Part shown: positions 9,814 to 17,644 of the stretch, piece by piece
How the letters are laid out: every line of letters starts with the position of its first letter
How positions within the stretch are numbered: position 1 is the stretch's first letter
NCBI RefSeq assembly: GCF_030819275.1
Contig: NZ_JAUTBL010000002.1
Span: 2,602,501 to 2,666,500 of the forward strand
Direction of reading: 5' to 3'
DNA length: 64,000 nucleotides
DNA from: Agrobacterium larrymoorei
GTDB lineage: Bacteria; Pseudomonadota; Alphaproteobacteria; Rhizobiales; Rhizobiaceae
Translations under genes and position numbers: made by a program
Notes under the pieces: model-generated
What the model was told of the DNA's origin: nothing
Seen by the model: the letters and a program-made list of their open reading frames with translations, nothing else
The model's database searches: none

Positions 9814-10383
9814 TTAGTTCTTGGCGCGCTCGACGTAGGAGTTGTCTTCCGTGGCGATGACGACGCGGATGCCAGCGTCGATATGCGGCGGGACCATGGT
9901 GCGGATGCCGTTGGAGAGGATCGCGGGCTTGTAGGAGGACGATGCCGTCTGGCCCTTGACGACCGGCTCGGTCTCGACAATTTCCAGCGTCACGTGGCGC
10001 GGCAGCTCGATGGCGAGCGGAATGCCTTCGTGGATGGAGAGGACGCAGGTCATGCCTTCCTGGAGATAGGCCTTCTGGTCGCCAATGGTTTCGGCATCGA
10101 CGACCACCTGGTCGTAGTTTTCCGGGTTCATGAAGTGGAAGCCTTCGCCATCCTCATAGAGGAACTGGAAGTTCAGGTCTTCGACGAAAGCGCGTTCGAC
10201 CTGCTCGGTCGTGCGCCAGCGCTCGGATACCTTCACGCCGTCGACGATGCGGCGCATGTCCACCTGGGTCACGGGCGTGCCCTTGCCGGGGTGGAAGTTA
10301 TTGGCCGTGAGAACGACATAGAGCTTGCCCTCGACTTCGAGAACATTGCCCTTGCGGACGGATGAGGCGATAACCTTGACCAT
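9814..10383 (-). CDS. efp: Elongation factor P
   Basis: A 189-residue EF-P, the usual length, with the KOW-like N-terminal domain and two OB domains. It binds stalled ribosomes between the P and E sites and relieves arrest at proline runs. Lys34 is present at the tip of the N-terminal loop ([10 protein letters not shown]), the residue that is beta-lysylated in bacteria carrying EpmA and EpmB, both of which are encoded just upstream on the other strand. The ATG at 10383 (MVKVIASS) is chosen over an open upstream extension. The gene is divergent from epmA across 248 bases. Confidence 0.97.
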   Translation of the reverse strand: MVKVIASSVRKGNVLEVEGKLYVVLTANNFHPGKGTPVTQVDMRRIVDGVKVSERWRTTEQVERAFVEDLNFQFLYEDGEGFHFMNPENYDQVVVDAETIGDQKAYLQEGMTCVLSIHEGIPLAIELPRHVTLEIVETEPVVKGQTASSSYKPAILSNGIRTMVPPHIDAGIRVVIATEDNSYVERAKN

Positions 10384-10631
10384 ATGATTTCCTTGTAACT
10401 CAATGAAATGCGTCGTAAGGACGGCGCGGCTGCACTGACCCGATGGACGTTTTGTCTGTTTTCTGGGGCGCAACTACCTTAATTCCGGGAGAATTGCCAG
10501 CCTTTCAGACACGCGAAGCGAAAACTGTCATATGGTTTTCAAACGGGTGTCGCCGAAACGGACATTCAACCAGCGGATTAGCAGGCGTTGAGACACGCCC
10601 TGGTCAAAAGAGACAGCGGACAGACGGGCAG

Positions 10632-11696
10632 ATGAGCACGCGCGCAGAGAAAACCTCATCCTGGTGGCAGCCGGACGTCCATATGGATCGCCGTCCCTTC
10701 CTGATGGGCCGCAATGCCATCCAGCGCGCCTTCCGCTCCTTCTTTGCCGATCGCGATTTCATCGAGGTCGATACCGCCACCTTGCAGATTTCGCCCGGAA
10801 ACGAAGCGCATCTGCACGCCTTCGCCACCACCGGTATTACGACGAGCGGCGAGAACGCGCCTCTTTACCTGCACACATCGCCGGAATTTGCCTGCAAGAA
10901 GCTGCTGGCCGCGGGCGAGACGCGCATTGCCTGCTTCGCCCATGTCTATCGCAACCGCGAGCGCGGGCCGCTGCACCATCCGGAATTCACCATGCTGGAA
11001 TGGTACCGCGCGGGCGAGACCTATGAGAGCCTGATGGCCGACAGCGCCGATCTTCTGGCGCTCGCTGCCGAGACGACGAAGACCAAACGCTTTGCCTATC
11101 GCGGCGGCGAGATGGACCCGTTTCTCGCGCCCGAGCGGCTCAGCGTCGCCGAGGCCTTCCAGCGCTATGCATCAATCGACCTACTGGCGACGGTCTCGGC
11201 CAGTGGCGAGAACGACCGCGATCATCTGGCGCAACTCGCCAAAAGCGCGGGCATCCGCACGGCAGAGGATGATAGCTGGGCCGATATCTTCAGCCGCATC
11301 ATCGTCGAGAAGGTCGAGCCGGAAATCGGTTTCGGTCGCGCCACGATCCTTGATGAATATCCGGTCAGCGAGGCTGCCCTTGCCCGGCGCTCGCCGCGCG
11401 ATGGTCGCGTGGCGGAACGCTTCGAGCTTTATGCCTGCGGCGTGGAGCTTGCCAACGCCTTTGGCGAGTTGACCGATGCCGACGAGCAGCGCCGCCGCTT
11501 CGAGATCGAGATGCAGGAAAAGAGCCGCATCTATGGCGAGACCTACCCGATCGATGAAGAGCTTCTGGCAGCGCTCACCATCATGCCGCCAGCCAGCGGT
11601 ATCGCGCTTGGTTTCGACCGGCTTGTGATGCTGGCAACCGGCGCGCCGAGAATAGACCTCGTGATGTGGGCGCCCGTCGCGGCCTATGGATCATGA
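10632..11696 (+). CDS. epmA: EF-P--(R)-beta-lysine ligase
   Basis: A 354-residue paralogue of the class II lysyl-tRNA synthetase catalytic core without the anticodon-binding domain (also called PoxA, GenX or YjeA). It activates (R)-beta-lysine with ATP and attaches it to Lys34 of EF-P. Class II motif 2 is visible (YRNRERGPLHHPEFTMLEWY) and motif 3 near the end (GIALGFDRLVML). I start at the ATG at 10632 (MSTRAEKTSSWWQPD); an upstream open frame lacks homology. Its TGA overlaps the ATG of epmB (ATGA), so the two are translationally coupled. Confidence 0.95.
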   Translation: MSTRAEKTSSWWQPDVHMDRRPFLMGRNAIQRAFRSFFADRDFIEVDTATLQISPGNEAHLHAFATTGITTSGENAPLYLHTSPEFACKKLLAAGETRIACFAHVYRNRERGPLHHPEFTMLEWYRAGETYESLMADSADLLALAAETTKTKRFAYRGGEMDPFLAPERLSVAEAFQRYASIDLLATVSASGENDRDHLAQLAKSAGIRTAEDDSWADIFSRIIVEKVEPEIGFGRATILDEYPVSEAALARRSPRDGRVAERFELYACGVELANAFGELTDADEQRRRFEIEMQEKSRIYGETYPIDEELLAALTIMPPASGIALGFDRLVMLATGAPRIDLVMWAPVAAYGS

Positions 11697-12745
11697 CAAC
11701 ACGCGCGCTGAAATCGCCGGACGATCTCTACGAGGCCGGCTTGATCGACCAGGCCGCGCTGGAGCGCGTGCGCCCGGTGGCGGAACGTTATGCCGTGGCG
11801 CTGACGCCGACGGTGGCCAAGCTGATCGATCCCGCCGATCCTCAAGATCCAATCGGCCTGCAATTCATCCCGGATGAGGCGGAGCTCTATCAGACGAACG
11901 AGGAACGCGCCGATCCAATCGGCGATGAGGCGCATAGCCCTGTACCCGGCGTCGTCCATCGCTATCCCGACCGGGTGCTGCTGAAGGCCGTGCATGTCTG
12001 CCCGGTCTATTGCCGCTTCTGCTTCCGCCGCGAAATGGTTGGCCCGCAGGGCAATGGCATGATGAGCCCGGATGAGCTCTCCGTCGCCTTCGACTATATC
12101 CGCTCCCGCCCGCAGATCTGGGAAGTCATCCTCACCGGCGGCGATCCGCTGGTCCTCTCACCCCGCCGTCTCTTGACGATCATGGAGGGCTTGAGCGCGA
12201 TCCCGCATGTGAAGATCGTGCGCTTCCACACCCGCGTGCCGGTGGTCGATCCGCAGAAAATCGATGCCGATCTGATTGCAGCGCTGAAAGCCAGCGGCAA
12301 AACGACCTATGTGGCGCTGCACGCCAACCACCCACGGGAGATGACGGATGAGGCGAAGGCCGCCTGCGCGAGGCTGGTGGATGCCGGCATTGCCATGGTT
12401 AGCCAGACCGTGCTGCTGAAGGGCATCAATGACGACCCGGCGGTGCTGGCGGAGCTGATGCGCAGCTTCGTCGAAAACCGCATCAAGCCCTATTACCTGC
12501 ATCACCCCGATCTCGCCCCCGGCACCAGCCACTTTCGGCTTGGCATCGACGAAGGCCAACGGATCGTGTCGGCCCTGCGCGGCCATGTGTCGGGTCTTTG
12601 CCAGCCCACTTACGTGCTGGATATTCCAGGCGGCCACGGAAAAGCCGTCATCGGTCAGAATGCGGCAACGAAACAGGCCGAGGGTTGTTACGCCGTCTCC
12701 GATTTCAACGGGAACGATCACCTCTACCCGCCATCGGCAAATTAA
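11693..12745 (+). CDS. epmB: EF-P (R)-beta-lysylation protein EpmB, lysine 2,3-aminomutase
   Basis: A 350-residue radical-SAM, PLP-dependent aminomutase of the KamA/YjeK family. It converts (S)-alpha-lysine to (R)-beta-lysine for EpmA. The iron-sulphur motif CxxxCxxC is present as CPVYCRFC (Cys103, Cys107, Cys110), followed by FRREMVG; the PLP lysine is probably the K in GGHGKAVIGQN. The start ATG overlaps the epmA stop by four bases, ruling out longer starts. The efp-epmA-epmB grouping makes the functional call firm. No epmC hydroxylase is encoded nearby. Confidence 0.94.
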   Translation: MTTRALKSPDDLYEAGLIDQAALERVRPVAERYAVALTPTVAKLIDPADPQDPIGLQFIPDEAELYQTNEERADPIGDEAHSPVPGVVHRYPDRVLLKAVHVCPVYCRFCFRREMVGPQGNGMMSPDELSVAFDYIRSRPQIWEVILTGGDPLVLSPRRLLTIMEGLSAIPHVKIVRFHTRVPVVDPQKIDADLIAALKASGKTTYVALHANHPREMTDEAKAACARLVDAGIAMVSQTVLLKGINDDPAVLAELMRSFVENRIKPYYLHHPDLAPGTSHFRLGIDEGQRIVSALRGHVSGLCQPTYVLDIPGGHGKAVIGQNAATKQAEGCYAVSDFNGNDHLYPPSAN

Positions 12746-12959
12746 GACAGGCACGAGATCTTCGGCAGTTCCGGCGCTTTGACGCAACCAAGCCGGATAA
12801 ACAAAAATTTCACATTTCCGCCCCCGTCCTGTCATCATAAAGAAAAATATTCTACCTATATTGATAATCATTGATTCCGAGGCAAATCCGGGATATCAGT
12901 GATTCAACTGGAGAGTGATTCTCCGGTATTCCGGGTCAACACGAGCAAAGGAGAGTGTC

Positions 12960-13055
12960 ATGTCGAAATATACGCGCATTGCCGCGATCCTAGGTCATCG
13001 GATCTCGAATGCCGGGCACAAATCCATGTGTTCCCGCTGCTGTCGAATGTGGTGA
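12960..13055 (+). CDS. Possible cysteine-containing 31-residue peptide
   Basis: A short frame preceded by a strong Shine-Dalgarno (AAAGGAGAG, six bases before ATG). It encodes 31 residues: a basic first half (MSKYTRIAAILGHRISNAGH) and a cysteine-rich end (MCSRCCRMW). The upstream 214 bases are AT-rich and contain GATAATCATT at 12863-12872, which resembles a Fur-type half site, and a small hairpin GGAGA/TCTCC near 12910. No function is recognised. It could be a leader peptide or a small structural protein; evidence for translation is only the ribosome-binding site. Confidence 0.35.
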   Translation: MSKYTRIAAILGHRISNAGHKSMCSRCCRMW

Positions 13056-13132
13056 CTTTTTAAGTCCCCCAAATCCTGAAATTCAATTCGACATTTATGC
13101 TGTGTGATCAAGCCACAGCGGGAGTATGTAGT

Positions 13133-13324
13133 ATGCAAAAGCAAGTTATCGAATTCGCTGGCGAACCTGTCGGCATCGTCGTTCCGGACAACAACCGGCT
13201 GAAGTTCATCGCGGTCAAGTTCCACGTCCACGATCTGGACGAGCAACGCTTCGACAGCGCCGAAGACGTGCGCGCCGCCATTCGCAACCTCGTGCGCAAT
13301 CGTAACGTGGCAGCGCTGGTTTGA
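13133..13324 (+). CDS. Conserved-looking small protein, 63 residues
   Basis: A 63-residue protein (MQKQVIEFAGEPVGIVVPDN, then a segment KFIAVKFHVHDLDEQRFDSA and a basic C-terminal helix). The ATG at 13133 has GGGAG about eight bases upstream; a longer frame to 13097 looks less likely. The composition is balanced, with beta strands first and a helix last, and a near-perfect terminator follows 43 bases after the stop, all signs of a real gene. I do not recognise a family with certainty and propose no function. Confidence 0.65.
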   Translation: MQKQVIEFAGEPVGIVVPDNNRLKFIAVKFHVHDLDEQRFDSAEDVRAAIRNLVRNRNVAALV

Positions 13325-13366
13325 GCCCATCCTCAGTCTGTTACGACACCCCATTTCAAAAACGAT

Positions 13367-13402
13367 AAAGGCGATGCCCGTTTAACCCGGCATCGCCTTT
13401 TG
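13367..13402 (+). terminator. Rho-independent terminator after the 63-residue protein gene
   Basis: Twelve-base-pair perfect stem (AAAGGCGATGCC / GGCATCGCCTTT) with a ten-base loop, ending in TTTT. Confidence 0.85.
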
Positions 13403-13530
13403 ATTTTCAGCCAGTCTTTTTCAGCCACAGCATACGACGCCGAATAAGCTCTTCGGCCATTTCCTCCATCACAAACCGCGAGACGTCCACCTCCGCACGA
13501 GGCTGTGGTGAGGTTCAACCTCTCCTCCCC

Positions 13531-13616
13531 GTCATCCTCCGGCCTGACCCGAGGATCCACGTTTTCAAACGTTTACGGGTGGGGTGGTGGATCCTCGGGT
13601 CAAGCCCGAGGATGAC
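13531..13616. repeat. Palindromic intergenic element (GAGGATCCAC type)
   Basis: Inverted arms at 13531-13560 and 13587-13616, 30 bases each with two mismatches, around a 26-base loop. The arms carry GACCCGAGGATCCAC and its complement. This resembles short palindromic repeats widespread between genes in rhizobia and other alphaproteobacteria. It is the first of two adjacent palindromes here. Confidence 0.8.
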
Positions 13617-13645
13617 GACCGAGAGGTTTTCGCCTTCTCGTCCAC

Positions 13646-13801
13646 CCCTCATTCCTGTTCCCCGGATCAAGTCCGAGGATGTCACAGGAATCTAGCCGCC
13701 GCGTGTCTGCGCGGCGAGGGAACTTCTTTTTAGACTAAGGACTTGGTCTGGCTGGATTCCTGTGACATCCTCGGACTTGATCCGGGGAACAGGAATGAGG
13801 G
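13646..13801. repeat. Palindromic intergenic element with 52-base arms
   Basis: Inverted arms at 13646-13697 and 13750-13801, 52 bases each with one mismatch, separated by 52 bases. The arms contain CCGGATCAAGTCCGAGGATG. The length and near identity suggest a RIME-like or MITE-like element that has been copied recently. Together with the palindrome at 13531 it fills the 3' space between a convergent gene pair; no gene was seen between 13403 and 13873. Confidence 0.85.
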
Positions 13802-13873
13802 ATGAATATTGAAGCTCTCCTCTCCCTCAAGGCTTCACGGGCATCCAGAGGCTTCCGACAAGCCAACCCCTTC

Positions 13874-14110
13874 TCAGAACGCCGTAAACGTCAGCGTCGT
13901 CAGCGAGCGCACGATGCCCGGAATATTGACGATATTGTCATTGATGAATTTGCCCACATCATGCTCCGGCTCCAGATAGATCTTCAACAGCAGGTCATAT
14001 TCGCCGCTGGTAGAATAAAGCTCCGAAACCAGTTCGGTCTTGTAGATGGCGTCCGCCACCTCATAGGTCTTGCCGGGTGCGCATTGGAGCTGAACGAAGA
14101 TGGGCTTCAT
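13874..14110 (-). CDS. Stand-alone Lrp/AsnC ligand-binding (RAM) domain protein
   Basis: A 78-residue protein corresponding to the C-terminal alpha-beta sandwich of Lrp/AsnC regulators, with no DNA-binding half. Motifs include MKPIFVQLQCAPGKTYEVAD and a central GEYDLLLKIYLE, where full regulators bind amino acids at subunit contacts. The ATG at 14110 fits the domain start; the longer frame adds unrelated residues. Such proteins form oligomers and may sense an amino acid or modulate Lrp-type partners. It lies 284 bases from a divergent DAO-type oxidoreductase; a link to amino-acid oxidation is only a suggestion. Confidence 0.82.
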   Translation of the reverse strand: MKPIFVQLQCAPGKTYEVADAIYKTELVSELYSTSGEYDLLLKIYLEPEHDVGKFINDNIVNIPGIVRSLTTLTFTAF

Positions 14111-14394
14111 GACTGGTCTTCCTCGCCGAAAGGCTGATATGAGCGCTGCGAGCGGCAAACGGCCGCCGACGCATGGATGCGCCACTATTGGCCGAGGCCG
14201 CACGCTCTTTCAAGCCTTTCACATCGCACGGATCCCGTTGAGCCTGCTCACCCTGCTATTCCCGCCCTGCATGAATTGATGACGATATGTCGATGGTCAG
14301 CGGTGAAGCGCCGCGATAGAGTTTTGCCGAAGGGCGCTTCAACGCGCCCAACCGCCTGTCCGGCAACGCTGCCTCATGATTGTGGATGCCCCCG

Positions 14395-15678
14395 ATGTAT
14401 AACGATCCCCGCTCGCATGGCCTTTGGGAAAAGACCGCTCCGCCGCCGCCGCAAACCAGCGCGCTGGAAGGGGATGTGACGACGGATGTGGTGATCGTCG
14501 GCGGTGGCTTCACCGGCCTTTCCGCCGCCCTTCATCTGGCAGAGCGCGGCATCAAATGTATCGTGCTGGAAGGCAAGGAGATCGGCTTTGGTGGCGCTGG
14601 CCGCAATGTCGGCCTCATCAATGGCGGCATGTGGGTGATGCCGAAGCAACTGCCCAATGTGCTGGGCCCGGTCTATGGCGACCGCCTGCTGGACCTTCTG
14701 GGCAACGCGCCCTTCCTGGTGCGCGAGATCATCGAGAAACACGAGATTGCCTGCGAGCTGGAAAAGAACGGCACGCTGCATTGCGCCGTCGGCGAAGCGG
14801 GGCTGACCGAAATTCGCGAGCGCTGCGACCAGTGGGCCGCCCGCGGCGCGCCGGTTAGGATCTTGAGCGCCGAGGAAACCGCAAGGCGGGTCGGCACGAG
14901 CGGATACACTGGCGCGCTTCTGGATGAACGCGCCGGAACGCTCCAGCCGCTTGCCTATGTGCGCGGACTGGCCAACGCCGCACTGAAGGCAGGCGCCATC
15001 ATCCACACGGCAAGCCCGGTGCATGCGACGGAAGCGAATGGCGAAGGCTGGACGGTGCGCACCGATCGCGGCTCCGTCTCGGCAGGCTGGATCATCGTGG
15101 CAACGGAAGCCTATAGCCAGGGCCCGTGGAAGATCATCCGCGAGGAGCAGGTTTACCTCCCCTATTTCAACTTCGCCACCCGCCCGCTCGGCGATAATCT
15201 CGCCAAGTCTGTCCTGCCCGGCCGCGAGGGCTGCTGGGACACCAAGGAAATCCTCTCCTCCTTCCGCATGGACAAGGCCGGCCGCCTCGTCTTCGGCAGT
15301 GTGGGCGCACTGCGCAACACGGGGGCAAGCGTCCACCGCGCCTGGGCAAAACGCTCTCTCAAACGCCTCTTCCCGCAGCTTGGCGATGTGGAGTTCGAAT
15401 GCGAATGGTACGGCCAGATCGGCATGACCGACAACGCCGTCCCCCGCTTCCACCGCTTCGCCAAAAACGTCATCGGCTTCTGCGGCTACAACGGCCGCGG
15501 CATCGCGCCGGGCACCACCTTCGGCAAAACACTGGCCGCCCATGTGGCCGGAGACATCAGCGAAAGCGACCTGCCGCTGCCTGTCTCAGAGCCGAAGGCG
15601 CAGAGTTTTCGGGCGCTGAAGGAGGCCTATTATGAGGCCGGTGCGCAGGTGGCGCATTTTGCGGGGGAGCGGTTTTAG
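14395..15678 (+). CDS. FAD-dependent oxidoreductase, DAO (glycine oxidase/DadA-like) family
   Basis: A 427-residue flavoprotein. The FAD-binding Rossmann motif is near residue 33 (VVIVGGGFTGLSAALHLAER), followed by the GFGGAGRNVGLINGG segment typical of DAO-fold amine oxidases of the PuuB/OrdL type, and a C-terminal FAD contact (GYNGRGIAPGT). It likely oxidises an amine or N-methyl/amino acid substrate; which one cannot be told. The start at 14395 (MYNDPRSHGLWEKT) fits relatives; TTG at 14380 is in frame and possible. There is no clear Shine-Dalgarno. It is the last normal-composition gene before the AT-rich island. Confidence 0.87.
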   Translation: MYNDPRSHGLWEKTAPPPPQTSALEGDVTTDVVIVGGGFTGLSAALHLAERGIKCIVLEGKEIGFGGAGRNVGLINGGMWVMPKQLPNVLGPVYGDRLLDLLGNAPFLVREIIEKHEIACELEKNGTLHCAVGEAGLTEIRERCDQWAARGAPVRILSAEETARRVGTSGYTGALLDERAGTLQPLAYVRGLANAALKAGAIIHTASPVHATEANGEGWTVRTDRGSVSAGWIIVATEAYSQGPWKIIREEQVYLPYFNFATRPLGDNLAKSVLPGREGCWDTKEILSSFRMDKAGRLVFGSVGALRNTGASVHRAWAKRSLKRLFPQLGDVEFECEWYGQIGMTDNAVPRFHRFAKNVIGFCGYNGRGIAPGTTFGKTLAAHVAGDISESDLPLPVSEPKAQSFRALKEAYYEAGAQVAHFAGERF

Positions 15679-15935
15679 GATTTCGCATCAGGTTAAAAAT
15701 CGGACGCGCCAGCGGGGTGTACTTGGCCGTCAGTTTCAGACCACCATAGAGCACCAACTAAAGGCGAATCCACGATAAAATAGCTTTGAAATCATGATAA
15801 GTACGTGAAATAAATAGGAAAATCACGAATTTCTTCTTTAGTAACCAAACGTCTGTAGTATGGTTGGAAAGTTGACCTCTGCCATTCTCGTTAACCATCG
15901 AACTTTCGCCACACCAAGCTGACAATGGAATTTAT
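15679..15935. other. AT-rich left margin of the accessory island
   Basis: 257 bases with no convincing gene. Composition shifts from GC-rich to AT-rich between about 15690 and 15780, marking the left edge of the island. No integrase, tRNA or direct repeat was seen at this edge. Confidence 0.5.
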
Positions 15936-16175
15936 ATGACGGTCGATGTTTTAGAAAATGAAATGTTGGGCAATCCTGTGAAACAGCTACAGTTCGTATA
16001 TAGAAACTGGCGGGGAGAAACCTCTGTTAGAACTGCTGTGCCGATAAAAATTTGGTTTGGAAAGACCAGCTGGCACCCCGACGAGCAGTGGTTTATGAAA
16101 GCGATCGACGTCGAAAAAGGCGAAGAACGAGACTTCGCCCTCATCGACATTACCTTTTCGAAGAGCCCTGCTTAG
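15936..16175 (+). CDS. Stand-alone WYL-like domain protein, 79 residues
   Basis: A 79-residue protein built of one small domain: FVYRNWRGETSVRTAVPIKI, then WFGKTSWHPDEQWFMKAIDV and KGEERDFALIDI. The order (Y-x-N/G-strand, R and P in the second strand, W-plus-aromatic strand, then R-F-x-L-x-I) resembles a WYL domain, a ligand or nucleic-acid sensor often linked to phage-defence and CRISPR loci. WYL regulators normally carry an HTH; this one does not. It converges on the island operon, overlapping its last gene by four bases tail to tail. The family call is inference from pattern, not from a search. Confidence 0.55.
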   Translation: MTVDVLENEMLGNPVKQLQFVYRNWRGETSVRTAVPIKIWFGKTSWHPDEQWFMKAIDVEKGEERDFALIDITFSKSPA

Positions 16176-16529
16176 AGAAAGATAGACAGGCCAACGATTA
16201 GCGTACCTATCCTCATCGCGTAGTCAGCCATTCCGCTCACAGCCTTTAGCCCACTTTCCGCTTTTTCCAGCACAGAAACGACACTGCCAAGCGTGTCTTT
16301 GTCGGTTTGCCCTTTAGCGTGACTGACCGCGTGCCTGATCTCGTCTTTCACCTCAGCTGAAAGCGGTGCAGCGTCTATCTCCGCTACTACACCATCCAAA
16401 AGATTACGTGCTTCTTGGATTTGACCATGTGTCATTGCTGACTGCATTTGGCCATGATGCACAGCTTCTCCAGACTGAGAAATGGCTCCCTGCACAGTAC
16501 GCGTTGTTGATGAAATGATTATTAGTCAC
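16172..16529 (-). CDS. Small protein with C-terminal membrane helix, apparently frameshifted near its start
   Basis: Third gene of the island operon. A GTG at 16529 overlaps the upstream stop (GTGA) and has GGGAGG four bases before it, an excellent start. That frame gives VTNNHFINNA and then leaves the long frame; removing one base at about 16497-16503 joins it to TVQGAISQSGEAVHHGQ and to the 107-residue frame that ends at 16172. The joined product would be 118 residues: an Asn/Gln-rich start, a helical middle with amphipathic repeats, and a hydrophobic C-terminus (MRIGTLIVGLSIFL) likely to enter a membrane. If no joining occurs, translation may start at GTG 16495 without a ribosome-binding site. 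Function unknown; a membrane-acting effector is one possibility. Confidence 0.5.
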
Positions 16530-17644
16530 ATTTCCTCCCATCCAGCCGAATAAACCGGCCTCTTGCTCAATCGATCTACGTTTGAAATCGCTATAAATCT
16601 TGGTTCCTGCCGCCGCTGCCTCCATGCGTGCCCTTTTTTTAGGTCACTGGTAGCGAAGTCATAATGCTCTAGCGCAATCTTCTGATAAGAGGGCACTTTG
16701 TCAGCGTGAGCTATAAAGTGGTCCAAAACGTTGGCGCCGATTTCCAGATCATCTTCTTCATGGAACCAATCTATTGTCACGGTCTCTAGACCGTCGTAGA
16801 AACTATCTCGCAGCCCAATAGCGAGACCCAACCTCGCCTCCACATTGTCATCCTTGCTTCCTTGAACGATAACCTCATGACGTTGTGACGAATGCGTATT
16901 CTCCTCTGCAAATAACCGGTAGACATAGGAACGCACGTTAGGCTGATGGGCGCTAAGATCCTTAACGTCAACTCCTATATTGGCGGCGCTTAGATGCGGG
17001 TGCTCCGCAGCCGCCCACACAGAGTATTGAGAGACGATTGGCTCATGGTGGCTGCCTAAAACTCTCACAATTTCGGCATTCGAATACCGGGGATCAAATA
17101 TGTTTTCCGGCGATCGGTCCAGACCAACGAGAAGCAATGCCAGCTTCAACGGGACAGGTTCAGCGGTCTCAATGTTGATTTTAAGGTGCGATAAATCAAG
17201 CTGTTTAGGATCAGTTGTCTGTAAAGCGGATAGCGCTATTATCTCGTCAGTACACGCGCCTTGATGGGATATGATATTTTGGGCCTCACTGCCATCAAAC
17301 TTAAACAAAGTTGCAATCGCGGCTGCTAATACTTGCGGTTCATCAGGATAATCGGCGATCGCCCGCAAGACAGCGTTACGGCTGACCTCTTTCCTGCCGA
17401 CATACGCTAAGGCAGACAGCGCCCACCGCCTGATCTTTTCATCGGAAGCGGCGGAACTGAGAACTCCCAAGATCGCGATCTCCATACCGATGCGATCTTG
17501 ATGCTGTAGAGCAGCACCCGACCTACACATTTTGCAAAGATTTTGAAGCGCATGCTTGCTCTTGGTGACAGATCCGCTTTCAATTTCGGACTTGAGATAA
17601 TTTGCCTGTATGGAGTTTAGCATTCTCCTGCGGCGATCAGCCAT
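16526..17644 (-). CDS. HEAT-like helical repeat protein
   Basis: A 372-residue soluble protein made of repeated helical pairs, e.g. DEKIRRWALSALAYVGRKEV and EPQVLAAAIATLFKFDGSEA at about residues 70-120, a pattern of HEAT/armadillo solenoids. Later parts include ARLGLAIGLRDSFYDGLETV and a charged segment DWFHEEDDLEIGAN. No catalytic motif was recognised. It is the middle gene of an overlapping operon: its ATG overlaps the HARE-HTH gene stop by eight bases and its stop overlaps the next start. HEAT scaffolds often hold partners together in DNA-processing or defence complexes; that role is inferred. Base composition is lower in GC than flanking genes. Confidence 0.65.
   Translation of the reverse strand: MADRRRRMLNSIQANYLKSEIESGSVTKSKHALQNLCKMCRSGAALQHQDRIGMEIAILGVLSSAASDEKIRRWALSALAYVGRKEVSRNAVLRAIADYPDEPQVLAAAIATLFKFDGSEAQNIISHQGACTDEIIALSALQTTDPKQLDLSHLKINIETAEPVPLKLALLLVGLDRSPENIFDPRYSNAEIVRVLGSHHEPIVSQYSVWAAAEHPHLSAANIGVDVKDLSAHQPNVRSYVYRLFAEENTHSSQRHEVIVQGSKDDNVEARLGLAIGLRDSFYDGLETVTIDWFHEEDDLEIGANVLDHFIAHADKVPSYQKIALEHYDFATSDLKKGHAWRQRRQEPRFIAISNVDRLSKRPVYSAGWEEM

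Noticed and set aside
13407..13490. A 27-residue minus-strand frame (VDVSRFVMEEMAEELIRRRM)
   Set aside because: The sequence looks protein-like, but the ribosome-binding site abuts the GTG with no spacing and it lies behind a terminator; kept only as a note.
16404..16625. A 73-codon minus-strand frame overlapping the HEAT gene end
   Set aside because: Only its part from GTG 16529 is supported by a start signal; the rest is out of frame with both neighbours and ends in unrelated sequence.
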